A stretch of DNA of 64,000 bases from Defluviitalea raffinosedens (GCF_016908775.1 NZ_JAFBEP010000016.1:1-64000), one strand, 5' to 3'. Shown: positions 45,292-54,636, counted from the first letter of the stretch. Notes: generated from the letters alone by a model not told the origin. Program-made: numbers and translations.

Positions 45292-46393
45292 TTGTTAGAG
45301 CTGGAACAATTAAAATTAGAACTTCAACCCTATGAGGAAAAATTAGAGGAAATGGGGGCTTCACTTTGACATTGCCGGTGCCAAAGAGAAGCTAAAAACT
45401 TTAGAAGAGCGTTCCGCAGATCCGAATTTTTGGAGTGATATGGAGGAAGCTCAAAAAGTATTACAAGAAATAAAATCATTAAAAATCAAAATTCAAAAAT
45501 ATAATGAATTATACCAGGAATACGAAGATATAGTAACTCTGGTTGAAATGGGATTGGAAGAACAGGAAGAAAGCCTGATTCCTGAAGCTAAACAGGGGAC
45601 TAAAGAATTTATCAGCCACTATGAATACATGAGGATTGCTACTTTGCTTGATGGCGAGTATGATAAGAATAATGCGATCCTTACCCTCCATTCAGGAGCG
45701 GGAGGAACAGAAGCCTGTGACTGGGTATCCATGCTCCTTAGAATGTACGTAAGATGGGCAGAGGATAAAGAATACAAGGTAGAGACTTTGGATTATTTAG
45801 CTGGAGATGAAGCCGGGATCAAATCCGTGACCATCAAAATCAGCGGAGAAAATGCCTATGGGTACCTAAAGTCTGAAAAAGGTGTTCATCGCCTGGTTAG
45901 AATTTCTCCTTTTGATGCTTCGGGAAGAAGACATACTTCTTTTGCTTCCTGCGATGTTATTCCTGAGCTGGATGATGATGTGGATATAGAAGTCAATCCT
46001 GAAGACCTTAGAATTGATACCTACAGGTCTACTGGAGCAGGTGGACAGCATGTAAATACTACTGACTCTGCTGTAAGAATTACCCATATACCTACGAATA
46101 TTGTAGTTCAATGCCAAAATGAACGTTCGCAACATAAGAATAAAGAAATGGCCCTAAAAATGTTAAAAGCAAAATTGTATGAAAAAAAGATGGAAGAACA
46201 GATGGAAAAGCTTCAAGGTATTAGAGGCGAAGTGAAAGAAATCGGCTGGGGAAGCCAGATCAGATCCTATGTTTTTCATCCGTATAATATGGTAAAAGAT
46301 CATCGCACCAATGAGGAAACAGGAAATGTTTCTGCAGTGATGGATGGTGAGATAGATCGGTTTATCAATGCATATTTAAAATGGATCCATTAA
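45292..46393 (+). CDS. prfB: Peptide chain release factor 2 (programmed +1 frameshift)
   Basis: RF2 is made by joining 45292-45366 to 45368-46393: 25 codons end in CTT TGA C, where ribosomes shift +1 from CTT to the GAC frame. The product is 366 residues, as in Escherichia coli (365). It contains the codon-recognising SPF in [15 protein letters not shown] and the catalytic GGQ at residues 250-252 ([16 protein letters not shown]). Start is the TTG at 45292, nine bases after AAGGAG; it begins 26 bases after secA. Reading only the second frame from the ATG at 45440 would lose the first domain. The UGA stop makes RF2 autoregulate. Confidence 0.95.
45352..45370 (+). promoter_or_regulatory. prfB programmed frameshift site
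   Basis: A Shine-Dalgarno-like GGGGG lies a few bases before the slip codon CTT (45364-45366), the stop TGA (45367-45369) and C. This is the conserved RF2 frameshift signal. Confidence 0.95.
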
Positions 46394-46414
46394 TATTTGG
46401 GGGGAGGAAAAGCA

Positions 46415-46882
46415 ATGGCAACCAAACAAGAAGTAATTTTTAAATTAGGTGGAGAAGAATATGGCTTGGACATTATGAAAGTGTATGGCATTGAAAAGTA
46501 TCAGCAGATTACAAAAGTACCCAACACGCCGGAGTACATTGAAGGGATCATTAATCTAAGAGGAGAAGTGCATCCTATTTACAACTTAAGAAAGAAATTT
46601 AAAATGCCTGAAAAACCCATAGATGATGATACCAAAATGATCATCGTCAATTCTAATGACATGATGGTTGGTTTTATTGTAGATGCAGTATCTGAAATCA
46701 GACACATAGAAGAAAGCGATATAAAGCCGGCACCCAAACTTATTTCAGGTATTGACAGACGTTATATTATTGGTGTGGGTAAAGTAGGAGAAAGAATGAT
46801 TATTTTATTAGATGTTGACTTAATATTAGAAGATGAAGAAAAGAGAGAAATTAGTCAAGTAATAGAAGAAAACAATGCTTAA
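46415..46882 (+). CDS. cheW: Chemotaxis coupling protein CheW
   Basis: A 155-residue CheW-domain protein that links chemoreceptors to the CheA kinase. It has FKLGGEEYGLDIMKVYGIEK, ITKVPNTPEYIEGIINLRGE (the receptor-contact region), and VGFIVDAVSEIRHIEESDI. The ATG at 46415 follows GGGGGGAGG by about five bases; a TTG at 46397 lies before the site. No other che gene is near, but a chemoreceptor is coded at 29938-32007. Confidence 0.93.
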   Translation: MATKQEVIFKLGGEEYGLDIMKVYGIEKYQQITKVPNTPEYIEGIINLRGEVHPIYNLRKKFKMPEKPIDDDTKMIIVNSNDMMVGFIVDAVSEIRHIEESDIKPAPKLISGIDRRYIIGVGKVGERMIILLDVDLILEDEEKREISQVIEENNA

Positions 46883-46894
46883 GCAAAATTTTAC

Positions 46895-46925
46895 AAAAAA
46901 TACGGGAAAATCCCGTATTTTTTTA
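46895..46925 (+). terminator. Intrinsic terminator after cheW
   Basis: The 13-bp stem AAAAAATACGGGA / TCCCGTATTTTTT with an AAA loop carries a long T-run. Confidence 0.93.
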
Positions 46926-46949
46926 TATCCATTTTTTATAGCAATTTGC

Positions 46950-46978
46950 TTGCACTTTTTCTGAAAGTATGATATATT
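46950..46978 (+). promoter_or_regulatory. Promoter of the ACT-hom-lysC operon
   Basis: TTGCAC at 46950-46955 and TATATT at 46973-46978 are 17 bp apart, upstream of the ACT-domain protein gene. Confidence 0.6.
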
Positions 46979-47026
46979 CCTTGTTACAAGAACAAATGTC
47001 TATTATACAAATACAAGGAGATATTT

Positions 47027-47470
47027 ATGAAAGAGAAATCTGGATATTATATAGTAAAACAGGATGTACTTCCTGAAGTATTTATTAAAGTCGTGGAAGC
47101 TAAGAGACTCCTGGAATCAGAAAAAGTACAAACGGTGCAGGAAGCTGTAGAACTCGTGGGAATCAGCAGGAGTTCTTTTTATAAATATAAAGATTCTGTA
47201 TTTCCCTTTTTTGAGAATTCCAGAGGAAGAACGATTACGATTTCTATTCAGCTGGAAGATCAGGCGGGGTTATTATCTCATGTATTGAACGTTATTGCAT
47301 CTGTCGGTGCAAATATATTAACCATTCATCAAACGATACCAGTGAATAAAATTGCCAATGTAACGATTACAATGGAAACCAATCCTATGAAGGATGATAT
47401 TAAAGAGCTTATGGATCAACTAGAATCCATTGAAGGGGTTTTAAATGTTAAAATAATAGCTAGGGAGTGA
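47027..47470 (+). CDS. ACT-domain protein with helix-turn-helix (PheB-like)
   Basis: A 147-residue protein of the UPF0735/PheB family. Residues about 20-60 (VQTVQEAVELVGISRSSFYK) form a helix-turn-helix and residues about 70-145 (TISIQLEDQAGLLSHVLNVI) form an ACT ligand-binding domain. It is widely found beside homoserine dehydrogenase in Firmicutes, and may sense an amino acid to control the operon; its exact target is not known. The ATG follows AAGGAG, and the next gene starts within its stop. Confidence 0.87.
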   Translation: MKEKSGYYIVKQDVLPEVFIKVVEAKRLLESEKVQTVQEAVELVGISRSSFYKYKDSVFPFFENSRGRTITISIQLEDQAGLLSHVLNVIASVGANILTIHQTIPVNKIANVTITMETNPMKDDIKELMDQLESIEGVLNVKIIARE

Positions 47471-47475
47471 AGAGT

Positions 47476-48714
47476 ATGATCAATATTGCCATACTGGGTT
47501 ACGGAACGGTAGGATCCGGTGTTGTGGAAGTTATTAAAACGAATCAGAGTAGTATTGATAAAAGAGCAGGAAAACATATCAACATTAAACATGTGCTGGA
47601 TTTAAGAAAATTTCCTGGAGATCCTGTAGAAGAAATTTTAACAGATAACGTAGAAGACATCTTAAATGATGATGAAGTTAAAATTATAGTGGAAGTTATG
47701 GGTGGCGTTGAACCTGCTTATACCTATGTAAAAAGAGCGTTACTTAGCGGAAAAAGTGTTGTAACTTCCAATAAAGAATTAGTAGCGAAGCATGGGGCAG
47801 AACTTTTACAAATTGCCAAGGAAAAAAATATCAACTTCCTGTTTGAAGCCAGTGTAGGCGGAGGAATTCCTATTATCCGACCTTTAAATCAATCCCTGAC
47901 AGCCGATGAAATTTATGAAATTACAGGTATTTTGAATGGAACAACCAATTATATTCTTTCTAAAATGGCTGATGAAGGCAGAAGTTTTGAAGATGTATTA
48001 AAAGAAGCCCAGGATAAAGGATATGCAGAAAGAGATCCGAGAGCAGATGTAGAAGGATATGATGCTTGCAGAAAAATTGCTATTTTATCTTCTCTGGCTT
48101 TTGGCATGCAAGTAGATTATGAGGACATATATACGGAAGGTATTACAAAAATCACAAAGAAAGATATGGAGTATGCAGAAAAACTCGGATGTTCTATTAA
48201 ACTTCTCGCTACAAGTAAAAAGATTGATCATCGTATATTTGCCAGGGTTTCACCGGTCATGATTGATAAAGAGCATCCGCTTGCAACCGTAAATGGAGTG
48301 TTTAATGCGATATTTATCAAAGGAAATGTAATCGGAGATGTTATGTTTTATGGAAAAGGCGCAGGGAAACTTCCTACGGCCAGCGCTGTTGTAGCGGATA
48401 TTGTAGATGCAGTCAAACATTTAAATCGTAATATTGTGTCCTTCTGGAGCACCGAAAAAATGAGCTTAATGGATTTAAAAGATGTAACTACTCAATATTT
48501 TGTAAAGATCCACTATGAAAATTTTGAAAAAGCAAGAAAAGAAGTAGAAAACTTATTTGGTCCAATAGACATCATCCAATTGGATAAAAAAGACCAGGAA
48601 TTTGCATTTATTACACCAGAAGAAAGTGAAGGTACGCTTCAAGAAAAAATATTTACACTGAAAGAAAAGGATGATATAACAGAAGTGGGCAGCTTAATCA
48701 GAATCGAAAGATAA
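47476..48714 (+). CDS. hom: Homoserine dehydrogenase
   Basis: A 412-residue enzyme that reduces aspartate semialdehyde to homoserine, the branch to threonine and methionine. It shows the NAD(P) motif LGYGTVGSGV, VVTSNKELVAKHG, GILNGTTNYILSKM with the substrate-binding region, and AERDPRADVEGYDACRKIAI. The C-terminal part (about 345-412) looks like an ACT domain for feedback regulation. The ATG at 47476 follows GGGAG; a GTG at 47467 overlaps that site. Confidence 0.96.
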   Translation: MINIAILGYGTVGSGVVEVIKTNQSSIDKRAGKHINIKHVLDLRKFPGDPVEEILTDNVEDILNDDEVKIIVEVMGGVEPAYTYVKRALLSGKSVVTSNKELVAKHGAELLQIAKEKNINFLFEASVGGGIPIIRPLNQSLTADEIYEITGILNGTTNYILSKMADEGRSFEDVLKEAQDKGYAERDPRADVEGYDACRKIAILSSLAFGMQVDYEDIYTEGITKITKKDMEYAEKLGCSIKLLATSKKIDHRIFARVSPVMIDKEHPLATVNGVFNAIFIKGNVIGDVMFYGKGAGKLPTASAVVADIVDAVKHLNRNIVSFWSTEKMSLMDLKDVTTQYFVKIHYENFEKARKEVENLFGPIDIIQLDKKDQEFAFITPEESEGTLQEKIFTLKEKDDITEVGSLIRIER

Positions 48715-48727
48715 AAATAGGGGCGAT

Positions 48728-49942
48728 ATGATGAAATATGTTATAATTCTTGGGGATGGCATGGCAGACGAACCAATCAAGGAACTCAATAACCAGACTC
48801 CCCTGCAATATGCCAATAAACCTACGATGGATGCTTTGGCTAAGTTGGGCGAAATTGGGAGAGTTCACACAATTCCGAAGGGAATGGCTCCCGGAAGCGA
48901 TACTGCGAATCTGGCTGTATTAGGATATGATCCCAGCCTTTATTATACAGGTAGATCTCCGTTAGAAGCGGTAAGTATGGGTGTGGAACTTTTAGACAGC
49001 GATATAACCTTTCGATGTAACCTGGTAACGCTCTCTGATGAAGGAGAATATAAAGACAAGGTTATTCTGGACCATAGTGCTGATGAAATTTCAACGGAAG
49101 AAGCCAGGGAATTAATAAAAGCTGTAAATGAGCACTTTAGATCAAAAGCTATAGAATTTCATCCAGGAATAAGCTACAGGCATTTAATGGTGTGGCATGA
49201 AGGCCCGGACGATTTTGATTTAACACCTCCCCATGATATACTGGGAAAGAGTATTAAGGATTATCTTCCTAAGGGTTCACAAAGTGGCACTATTTTAAAT
49301 ATGATGAAAGAGAGCTATGATTTTTTAAGTGTTCATCCTATCAATATTCAAAGAGTTAAAAAGGGTTTAAGACCTGCGAACTCTATTTGGATTTGGGGAG
49401 AAGGAAGAAGACCCAGGCTCCCTCTTTTTGAGGAAAAATACGGTCTAAAAGGCTCTGTAATTTCTGCTGTGGATTTAATTAAAGGTATTGGAATATGTGC
49501 AGGGCTAAAATCTGTAGATGTAGAAGGAGCTACCGGAAATATTCATACAAATTTTGAAGGGAAAGCTATGGCAGCGATCAATGAACTAAAGAATGGTCAG
49601 GATTTTGTGTACGTTCATGTAGAAGCACCGGATGAATGTGGACATAGGAACGAATTAGAGAATAAAGTGAAATCTATAGAACTTTTGGATGAAAAGGTTG
49701 TAAAAGTAATTGTAGAAGAGCTCAATTTACTGGGAGAAGACTATTCTATCATGATTTTGCCGGATCATCCTACACCCCTTAGGCTTAGAACTCATACAGA
49801 TGACCCCGTACCGTATTTAATATACCGTAAAAATAAAGAAGTACTCAATCTGGAACAAAAATATGATGAAATATTCGCAACGAGCAGCAAGAATTGCTTT
49901 CCTATTGGGCATGAATTAATTGAATATTTCTTTAAAAAATGA
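48728..49942 (+). CDS. Phosphoglycerate mutase-like protein (apgM family), proposed homoserine kinase
   Basis: A 404-residue member of the cofactor-independent, archaeal-type phosphoglycerate mutase (alkaline phosphatase superfamily) group. It has ILGDGMADEPIKEL with the metal-binding Asp, the nucleophile region APGSDTANLAVLGYDP, VEAPDECGHRNELENKVK and ILPDHPTPLRLRTHT, the other metal ligands. Members located in threonine operons have been proposed to act as homoserine kinase in organisms lacking ThrB. Here it lies between hom and lysC, and no thrB or thrC is seen in the window. The distinction from a true glycolytic mutase rests on this context. Confidence 0.8.
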   Translation: MMKYVIILGDGMADEPIKELNNQTPLQYANKPTMDALAKLGEIGRVHTIPKGMAPGSDTANLAVLGYDPSLYYTGRSPLEAVSMGVELLDSDITFRCNLVTLSDEGEYKDKVILDHSADEISTEEARELIKAVNEHFRSKAIEFHPGISYRHLMVWHEGPDDFDLTPPHDILGKSIKDYLPKGSQSGTILNMMKESYDFLSVHPINIQRVKKGLRPANSIWIWGEGRRPRLPLFEEKYGLKGSVISAVDLIKGIGICAGLKSVDVEGATGNIHTNFEGKAMAAINELKNGQDFVYVHVEAPDECGHRNELENKVKSIELLDEKVVKVIVEELNLLGEDYSIMILPDHPTPLRLRTHTDDPVPYLIYRKNKEVLNLEQKYDEIFATSSKNCFPIGHELIEYFFKK

Positions 49943-49954
49943 GGAGGGACGAAC

Positions 49955-51169
49955 TTGTTAATTGTACAAAAATTTGGAGGAAGCTCCGTAGCCAATGTAG
50001 AAAGAGTATTTAATGTTGCAAAACGAATTATTGAAACCTACAAGCAAGGAAATGATGTTGTCGTTGTTTTGTCAGCTCAAGGGGATACCACTGATGAACT
50101 GATTGCGAAAGCCCATGAGATTGATTTGCATCCTTCCAGAAGAGAAATGGATATGCTTATATCTACGGGTGAGCAAATATCTGTTGCACTTATGGCAATG
50201 GCAATTCAGAAATTGGGATATCCTGCTGTTTCTTTAAATGCTTTTCAGGTAGGTATGTATACAAATACTACCCATAGCAACGCAAGATTAAAGAAAATTC
50301 ACACAGAGAGGATAGAGGCGGAATTAGACAGAAAAAATATTGTATTGGTTACAGGTTTTCAAGGCATTAATAAATTTGACGATATTACTACCCTTGGAAG
50401 AAGTGGATCGGATACCACTGCGGTTGCTTTAGCTGCTGCATTGAAAGCTGATAAATGTGAAATTTATACAGATGTTGACGGCGTATATACTGCTGACCCG
50501 AGAGTTGTTAAGGACGCAAGAAAATTAAAAGAAATTTCATATGATGAAATGCTGGAACTGGCTTCTTTAGGAGCAAAGGTTCTTCACAACCGTTCTGTTG
50601 AAATTGCTAAAAAATATAATGTAGAACTCGTTGTAAGGTCCAGTTTAAACAATGCAGAAGGTACAGTTGTTAAGGAGGTTTGTAATATGGAAAAAATGTT
50701 AGTAAGCGGTGTAGCAGGCGATAAGAATGTAGCCAGAATCTCGGTAATTGGCGTTGAAGATACTCCAGGGAAGGCCTTTGAATTATTCTCATTATTAGCA
50801 AAACATAAAATCAGTGTGGATATTATTCTGCAATCTATTGGTCGAGACGGAACGAAAGACATCTCCTTTACAGTAGCCAGAGACGATTTACATGATGCCC
50901 TCAAACTTATTAAAGAAAACCAAGAAAGATTAACGGCAAAAGATGTGGTATACAGTGATAAAATAGCAAAAGTATCCATTGTTGGAGCTGGAATGGCAAC
51001 CAATCCTGGAGTAGCAGCAATGATGTTTGAAGCGATGTATAATGCAGGAATTAATATCCATATGATTTCTACATCTGAAGTAAAAATTTCTGTACTGATT
51101 GATGAAAAATATACAGAAGATGCGATGAATGCAATCCACGAGCAATTCAGACTGGCAATTGAAAGATAG
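49955..51169 (+). CDS. lysC: Aspartate kinase
   Basis: A 404-residue aspartokinase that phosphorylates aspartate at the start of the lysine, threonine and methionine pathway. It starts with TTG seven bases after GAGGAGG, giving VQKFGGSSVANVERV (the ATP-binding KFGGSS motif). TTLGRSGSDTTAVALAAALK and the DVDGVYTADPR motif follow. Residues from about 250 hold two ACT domains for feedback control. An internal ATG at 50687 with its own strong site would give a separate regulatory subunit. It is last in the ACT-hom-apgM-lysC operon. Confidence 0.96.
   Translation: MLIVQKFGGSSVANVERVFNVAKRIIETYKQGNDVVVVLSAQGDTTDELIAKAHEIDLHPSRREMDMLISTGEQISVALMAMAIQKLGYPAVSLNAFQVGMYTNTTHSNARLKKIHTERIEAELDRKNIVLVTGFQGINKFDDITTLGRSGSDTTAVALAAALKADKCEIYTDVDGVYTADPRVVKDARKLKEISYDEMLELASLGAKVLHNRSVEIAKKYNVELVVRSSLNNAEGTVVKEVCNMEKMLVSGVAGDKNVARISVIGVEDTPGKAFELFSLLAKHKISVDIILQSIGRDGTKDISFTVARDDLHDALKLIKENQERLTAKDVVYSDKIAKVSIVGAGMATNPGVAAMMFEAMYNAGINIHMISTSEVKISVLIDEKYTEDAMNAIHEQFRLAIER
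50671..50689 (+). promoter_or_regulatory. Internal ribosome-binding site and start for the aspartokinase beta subunit
   Basis: TAAGGAGG at 50671-50678 lies eight bases before an in-frame ATG at 50687 (Met245). Translation from there gives a 160-residue ACT-domain chain ending at 51169. Bacillus subtilis aspartokinase II is built the same way from alpha and beta chains of one gene. Confidence 0.8.
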
Positions 51170-51183
51170 GCTATAACACACAG

Positions 51184-51224
51184 CGGCTCCATGAACGCAA
51201 TAAGCGTCCATGGAGCCGTTTTTA
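51184..51224 (+). terminator. Intrinsic terminator after lysC
   Basis: A stem of about 15 bp, CGGCTCCATG/ACGC with one mismatch to GCG/CCATGGAGCCG, and a four-base loop is followed by five Ts. Confidence 0.9.
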
Positions 51225-51250
51225 TATCCAGCGGCCATTGACCGCTTATT

Positions 51251-51307
51251 TTATGAAATAAGAAAGTTGATTTTATTTGTCAGGACTCAAACTTTCTTAT
51301 TTCATAA
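51251..51307 (+). repeat. Long perfect inverted repeat in the lysC-tex gap
   Basis: TTATGAAATAAGAAAGTT at 51251-51268 and its exact complement at 51290-51307 (18 bp) flank a 21-base loop. No T-run follows. The right arm's TCAAACTTTC also occurs at 60178-60187 in another hairpin, and TGAAATAAG again near 60729. The rest of the 320-bp gap holds the lysC terminator, this repeat and the tex promoter. Confidence 0.7.
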
Positions 51308-51422
51308 GTGTAACCTAGCCGCTGTTTGAAGGGATCAAATACTGGATTCAATATTATAATATGTATAGTACAAACGAGTGTTACAATATATGGAAAAAAG
51401 TAATGATAATTCTTTGTAAATA

Positions 51423-51451
51423 TTGTTCAGACTAAGTAAATCGTTTATAAT
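51423..51451 (+). promoter_or_regulatory. Probable promoter of tex
   Basis: TTGTTC at 51423-51428 and TATAAT at 51446-51451 are 17 bp apart, 39 bp before the start. Confidence 0.55.
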
Positions 51452-51490
51452 AATAATAAAGTAAAATACAAAATCGAAATGGTGAGAAAC

Positions 51491-53635
51491 ATGGACATTC
51501 TAAAAAAATTGCAGGAAGAATTTGAGTTAAAACCTTTTCAAGTTGAAAATACGGTTAAACTCATTGATGAAGGAAATACAATTCCATTTATTGCGAGATA
51601 TCGAAAAGAAGCCACAGGCTCTTTAAATGATGTAACGCTCCGTAATTTTTATGAAAGGTTAACTTATCTTCGAAATCTGGCCGATAAAAAGGAGCAGGTT
51701 GTAAGAAGCATTGAAGAACAGGGAAAATTAACGGAAGAACTGGTTAAGCAGATTGAAAAAGCTGAAACTTTAACGGAATTAGAAGATATATATAGACCTT
51801 TTAGACCTAAGAGAAGGACGAGGGCGACCATTGCAAAGGAAAAAGGTTTAGAACCCTTTGCACAAATTTTATGGGATCAAGATTCCAATTTTAGCCCGGA
51901 GGAAATTGCTAGAGACTATATTAATCCTGAAAAAGAAGTATATACCATAGAAGATGCCCTGCAGGGGGCAATGGATATTTTGGCAGAATGGATTTCTGAT
52001 GATGCCAGTTATCGCAAATATATTCGCCAGGAAACCTTTAGTAAAGGGTTATTGGTTACTAAAGCAAAAGACGAAGAATTAGAGTCTGTATATGAAATGT
52101 ATTATGATTATAGTGAAGCAATAAAAAGCATTCCCGGCCATAGAATATTAGCCATCAACAGGGGAGAAAAAGAAAAAATCCTATCTGTCAAAATAGAAGC
52201 ACCTGTTGAGCGGATAGGAGCTTACTTAGAAAAGCAAGTGATTAAGAATGATAAAAGTCCATTTTTGGATCTCATAAAAACTGTGATTGAAGATAGCTAT
52301 AAAAGATTGATTGCTCCTGCTATAGAACGAGAGATCAGAAATGAATTAACAGAAAAAGCTGAAACAGGTGCCTTAGCTGTTTTTAAAAGTAATCTTTCTC
52401 AGCTTTTGATGCAGCCCCCTATTAAGAATAAAGTAGTTATGGGATGGGACCCTGCATTCCGCACAGGATGTAAAATTGCCGTTGTAGATGAAACAGGGAA
52501 AGTACTGGATACGACGGTAGTCTATCCGACTCCTCCGCAAAATAAAGTAGAAGAGGCAAAGAAAATATTAAAAGAGCTGATCAAAAAGTATAATGTGGAT
52601 ATTATTGCCATTGGAAACGGAACCGCCTCCAGGGAATCCGAAATGTTTGTTTCGGAACTGATTAAAGAGTTGGATCAGGAGGTGCATTATATTATCGTTA
52701 ATGAGGCAGGGGCCTCTGTATATTCTGCTTCTCCTTTAGGTTCGGAAGAATTTCCTGAGTTTGATGTGGGCTTAAGAAGTGCGGCATCCATTGCCAGAAG
52801 ACTTCAGGATCCTTTAGCAGAACTGGTTAAGATTGATCCAAAGTCTATTGGAGTGGGCCAATATCAGCATGATATGAACCAAAAAAGATTGGAAGAAGTC
52901 CTTGGTGGGGTTGTAGAAGATTGCGTAAACCGAGTTGGGGTAGATTTAAATACAGCTTCAGTATCCTTGCTTCAATATGTAGCAGGAATAAAAAATACCG
53001 TAGCAAAGAATATTGTAGAATATAGAGAAACCAATGGTAAATTTACAGCAAGGCAACAGCTCTTAAAAGTAAAGCAGTTAGGACCTAAAGTATTTGAGCA
53101 GTGTGCCGGATTTTTACGAATTCCCGAATCAGACAATGTATTGGACAGAACAGGGGTTCATCCGGAATCTTATAAAGTTGCAAAAGACTTGCTAAGATAT
53201 CTGGGATACACAGAAAATGATATTTTGGAATTAAAAATAAAGAATATCAGAGCTCAGATCGAGGATATAAATATATTAGCCGGGGAATTGGAAGTAGGCG
53301 TGCCTACCCTTGAAGACATCATTAAAGAGTTGGAAAAGCCAGGGAGAGATCCAAGAGAAGATATGCCAAAGCCAATCCTTAGAAGCGATGTTCTTGAGCT
53401 TAATGATTTAAAGCCGGGCATGGTTTTAATGGGAACTGTACGCAACATTACAGATTTTGGAGCCTTTGTAGATATAGGCGTTCATCAGGACGGACTTGTT
53501 CATATCTCAGAAATGACAGAGAAGTTTATCAAGCATCCTTTGGAAGTAGTCAGTGTGGGAGATATTATTAAGGTATCTGTATTAAGTGTTGACATAAATA
53601 AGAAAAGAATAGCATTAACGATGAAAGGGATCTAA
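51491..53635 (+). CDS. tex: Tex-family RNA-binding transcription accessory protein
   Basis: About 714 residues. The Tex N-terminal helical domain (FELKPFQVENTVKLIDEGNT, IPFIARYRKEATGSLND), a YqgF-like RNase H domain (VVMGWDPAFRTGCKIAVVDE, IAIGNGTASRESEMF), helix-hairpin-helix segments (DLNTASVSLLQYVAGI) and a C-terminal S1 RNA-binding domain (GTVRNITDFGAFVDIGVHQD) are all present. The family binds nucleic acid and affects transcription or RNA decay. The ATG at 51491 is preferred after GGTGAG; the ATG at 51479 adds four residues. Confidence 0.95.
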   Translation: MDILKKLQEEFELKPFQVENTVKLIDEGNTIPFIARYRKEATGSLNDVTLRNFYERLTYLRNLADKKEQVVRSIEEQGKLTEELVKQIEKAETLTELEDIYRPFRPKRRTRATIAKEKGLEPFAQILWDQDSNFSPEEIARDYINPEKEVYTIEDALQGAMDILAEWISDDASYRKYIRQETFSKGLLVTKAKDEELESVYEMYYDYSEAIKSIPGHRILAINRGEKEKILSVKIEAPVERIGAYLEKQVIKNDKSPFLDLIKTVIEDSYKRLIAPAIEREIRNELTEKAETGALAVFKSNLSQLLMQPPIKNKVVMGWDPAFRTGCKIAVVDETGKVLDTTVVYPTPPQNKVEEAKKILKELIKKYNVDIIAIGNGTASRESEMFVSELIKELDQEVHYIIVNEAGASVYSASPLGSEEFPEFDVGLRSAASIARRLQDPLAELVKIDPKSIGVGQYQHDMNQKRLEEVLGGVVEDCVNRVGVDLNTASVSLLQYVAGIKNTVAKNIVEYRETNGKFTARQQLLKVKQLGPKVFEQCAGFLRIPESDNVLDRTGVHPESYKVAKDLLRYLGYTENDILELKIKNIRAQIEDINILAGELEVGVPTLEDIIKELEKPGRDPREDMPKPILRSDVLELNDLKPGMVLMGTVRNITDFGAFVDIGVHQDGLVHISEMTEKFIKHPLEVVSVGDIIKVSVLSVDINKKRIALTMKGI

Positions 53636-53650
53636 GGAAGGAGAAATAAA

Positions 53651-54568
53651 ATGGAAGTTAGGTCGTTTAATGATGACTATCACGAGGTCGGCCAATTAGT
53701 ATTAAATGCGCAGGTAAATAAGGAGACATATTTTTTCTATCCGGTTTATAAGACGGTAGAGGAAATGAAAAAAGATTGGGAGGGGAAAGAGCTTATCCTG
53801 ATGGTTGCTGAAGAAGACAACCAGATCATAGGTTTTGGAGGCTTAGATTTAGTCCGAAAAGAAGGCAATCCCAATGCAGATTTGTATGGGATCCTTGTAA
53901 ATCCGCTTTATCGAAGTCAAGGTGTGGGCAGTGCGCTAATGGAAGCTTTAATCCGTAAAGCGAAAGAAGTAGGTATTCGATCCATCTACGCTCAAATTGA
54001 GACCGATAATGAAGAAGGAATAGATTTTTTGATTAAGCATGGATTCGAGTATAAAAGAAGCTTCTTCAGAATGGAAATGAATGAGCCGATTTTTCAGGAA
54101 GTAAACTGTCCTGAAGGTATTGAAATCAGAAGATCAAAAGCAATAAAGGATAAAGCCCAGTTCTTGGAAACCTATGAAGAAATTTTTGGCAATCCCAAAG
54201 ATGGAGAAAAGCAACTTGCAATTTTATCCGATCCGAATCATAGTCATGAGATTTTTCTGATGTACAGGGTGAGTAGAAGCACTGGAAAAGAAAAATTAAT
54301 TGGATTTTGCGGCGTGGAAAGTATAGAAGAAGATGGTAAAATGAACCGTCGTATTGATACCTTGGGCGTTATTGATAAGTATGGAAGACGAGGAATGGGT
54401 AAAGTACTTTATATGACGGTATTAAATTACTATTGGTCTTTGCCTGATACGAGAAAGATTAGCATTACGCTAAAAAGCTCATCGGAAAATGTTAAAAAGT
54501 TTTATTTAAGTTGCGGCATGGAAGAAACGCAAAGTACAGAGACCTACAAATATGAACTAGAAGATTAA
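53651..54568 (+). CDS. GNAT acetyltransferase with two GNAT domains
   Basis: A 305-residue protein. Residues about 1-145 form a GNAT domain with the acetyl-CoA motif LYGILVNPLYRSQGVGSALM. Residues about 160-305 form a second GNAT-like domain (DTLGVIDKYGRRGMGKVLYM). Tandem GNAT proteins acetylate small molecules or antibiotics; the substrate is not known. It starts 15 bases after tex with AAGGAGA upstream, so it may be read through from tex. Confidence 0.85.
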   Translation: MEVRSFNDDYHEVGQLVLNAQVNKETYFFYPVYKTVEEMKKDWEGKELILMVAEEDNQIIGFGGLDLVRKEGNPNADLYGILVNPLYRSQGVGSALMEALIRKAKEVGIRSIYAQIETDNEEGIDFLIKHGFEYKRSFFRMEMNEPIFQEVNCPEGIEIRRSKAIKDKAQFLETYEEIFGNPKDGEKQLAILSDPNHSHEIFLMYRVSRSTGKEKLIGFCGVESIEEDGKMNRRIDTLGVIDKYGRRGMGKVLYMTVLNYYWSLPDTRKISITLKSSSENVKKFYLSCGMEETQSTETYKYELED

Positions 54569-54588
54569 AATTTTATCATGTATGAAAG

Positions 54589-54617
54589 TTGACACATATA
54601 GAATCATATAGTATAAT
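54589..54617 (+). promoter_or_regulatory. Sigma-A promoter of the FMN riboswitch-ribU transcript
   Basis: Consensus TTGACA at 54589-54594 and TATAAT at 54612-54617 with 17 bp between. Confidence 0.9.
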
Positions 54618-54636
54618 GAGTTCAAATTTAATAAGA

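Noticed and set aside
45440-46393. prfB starting at the ATG at 45440
   Set aside because: The upstream CTT TGA C frameshift site and in-frame homology from 45368 show that this is not the true start.
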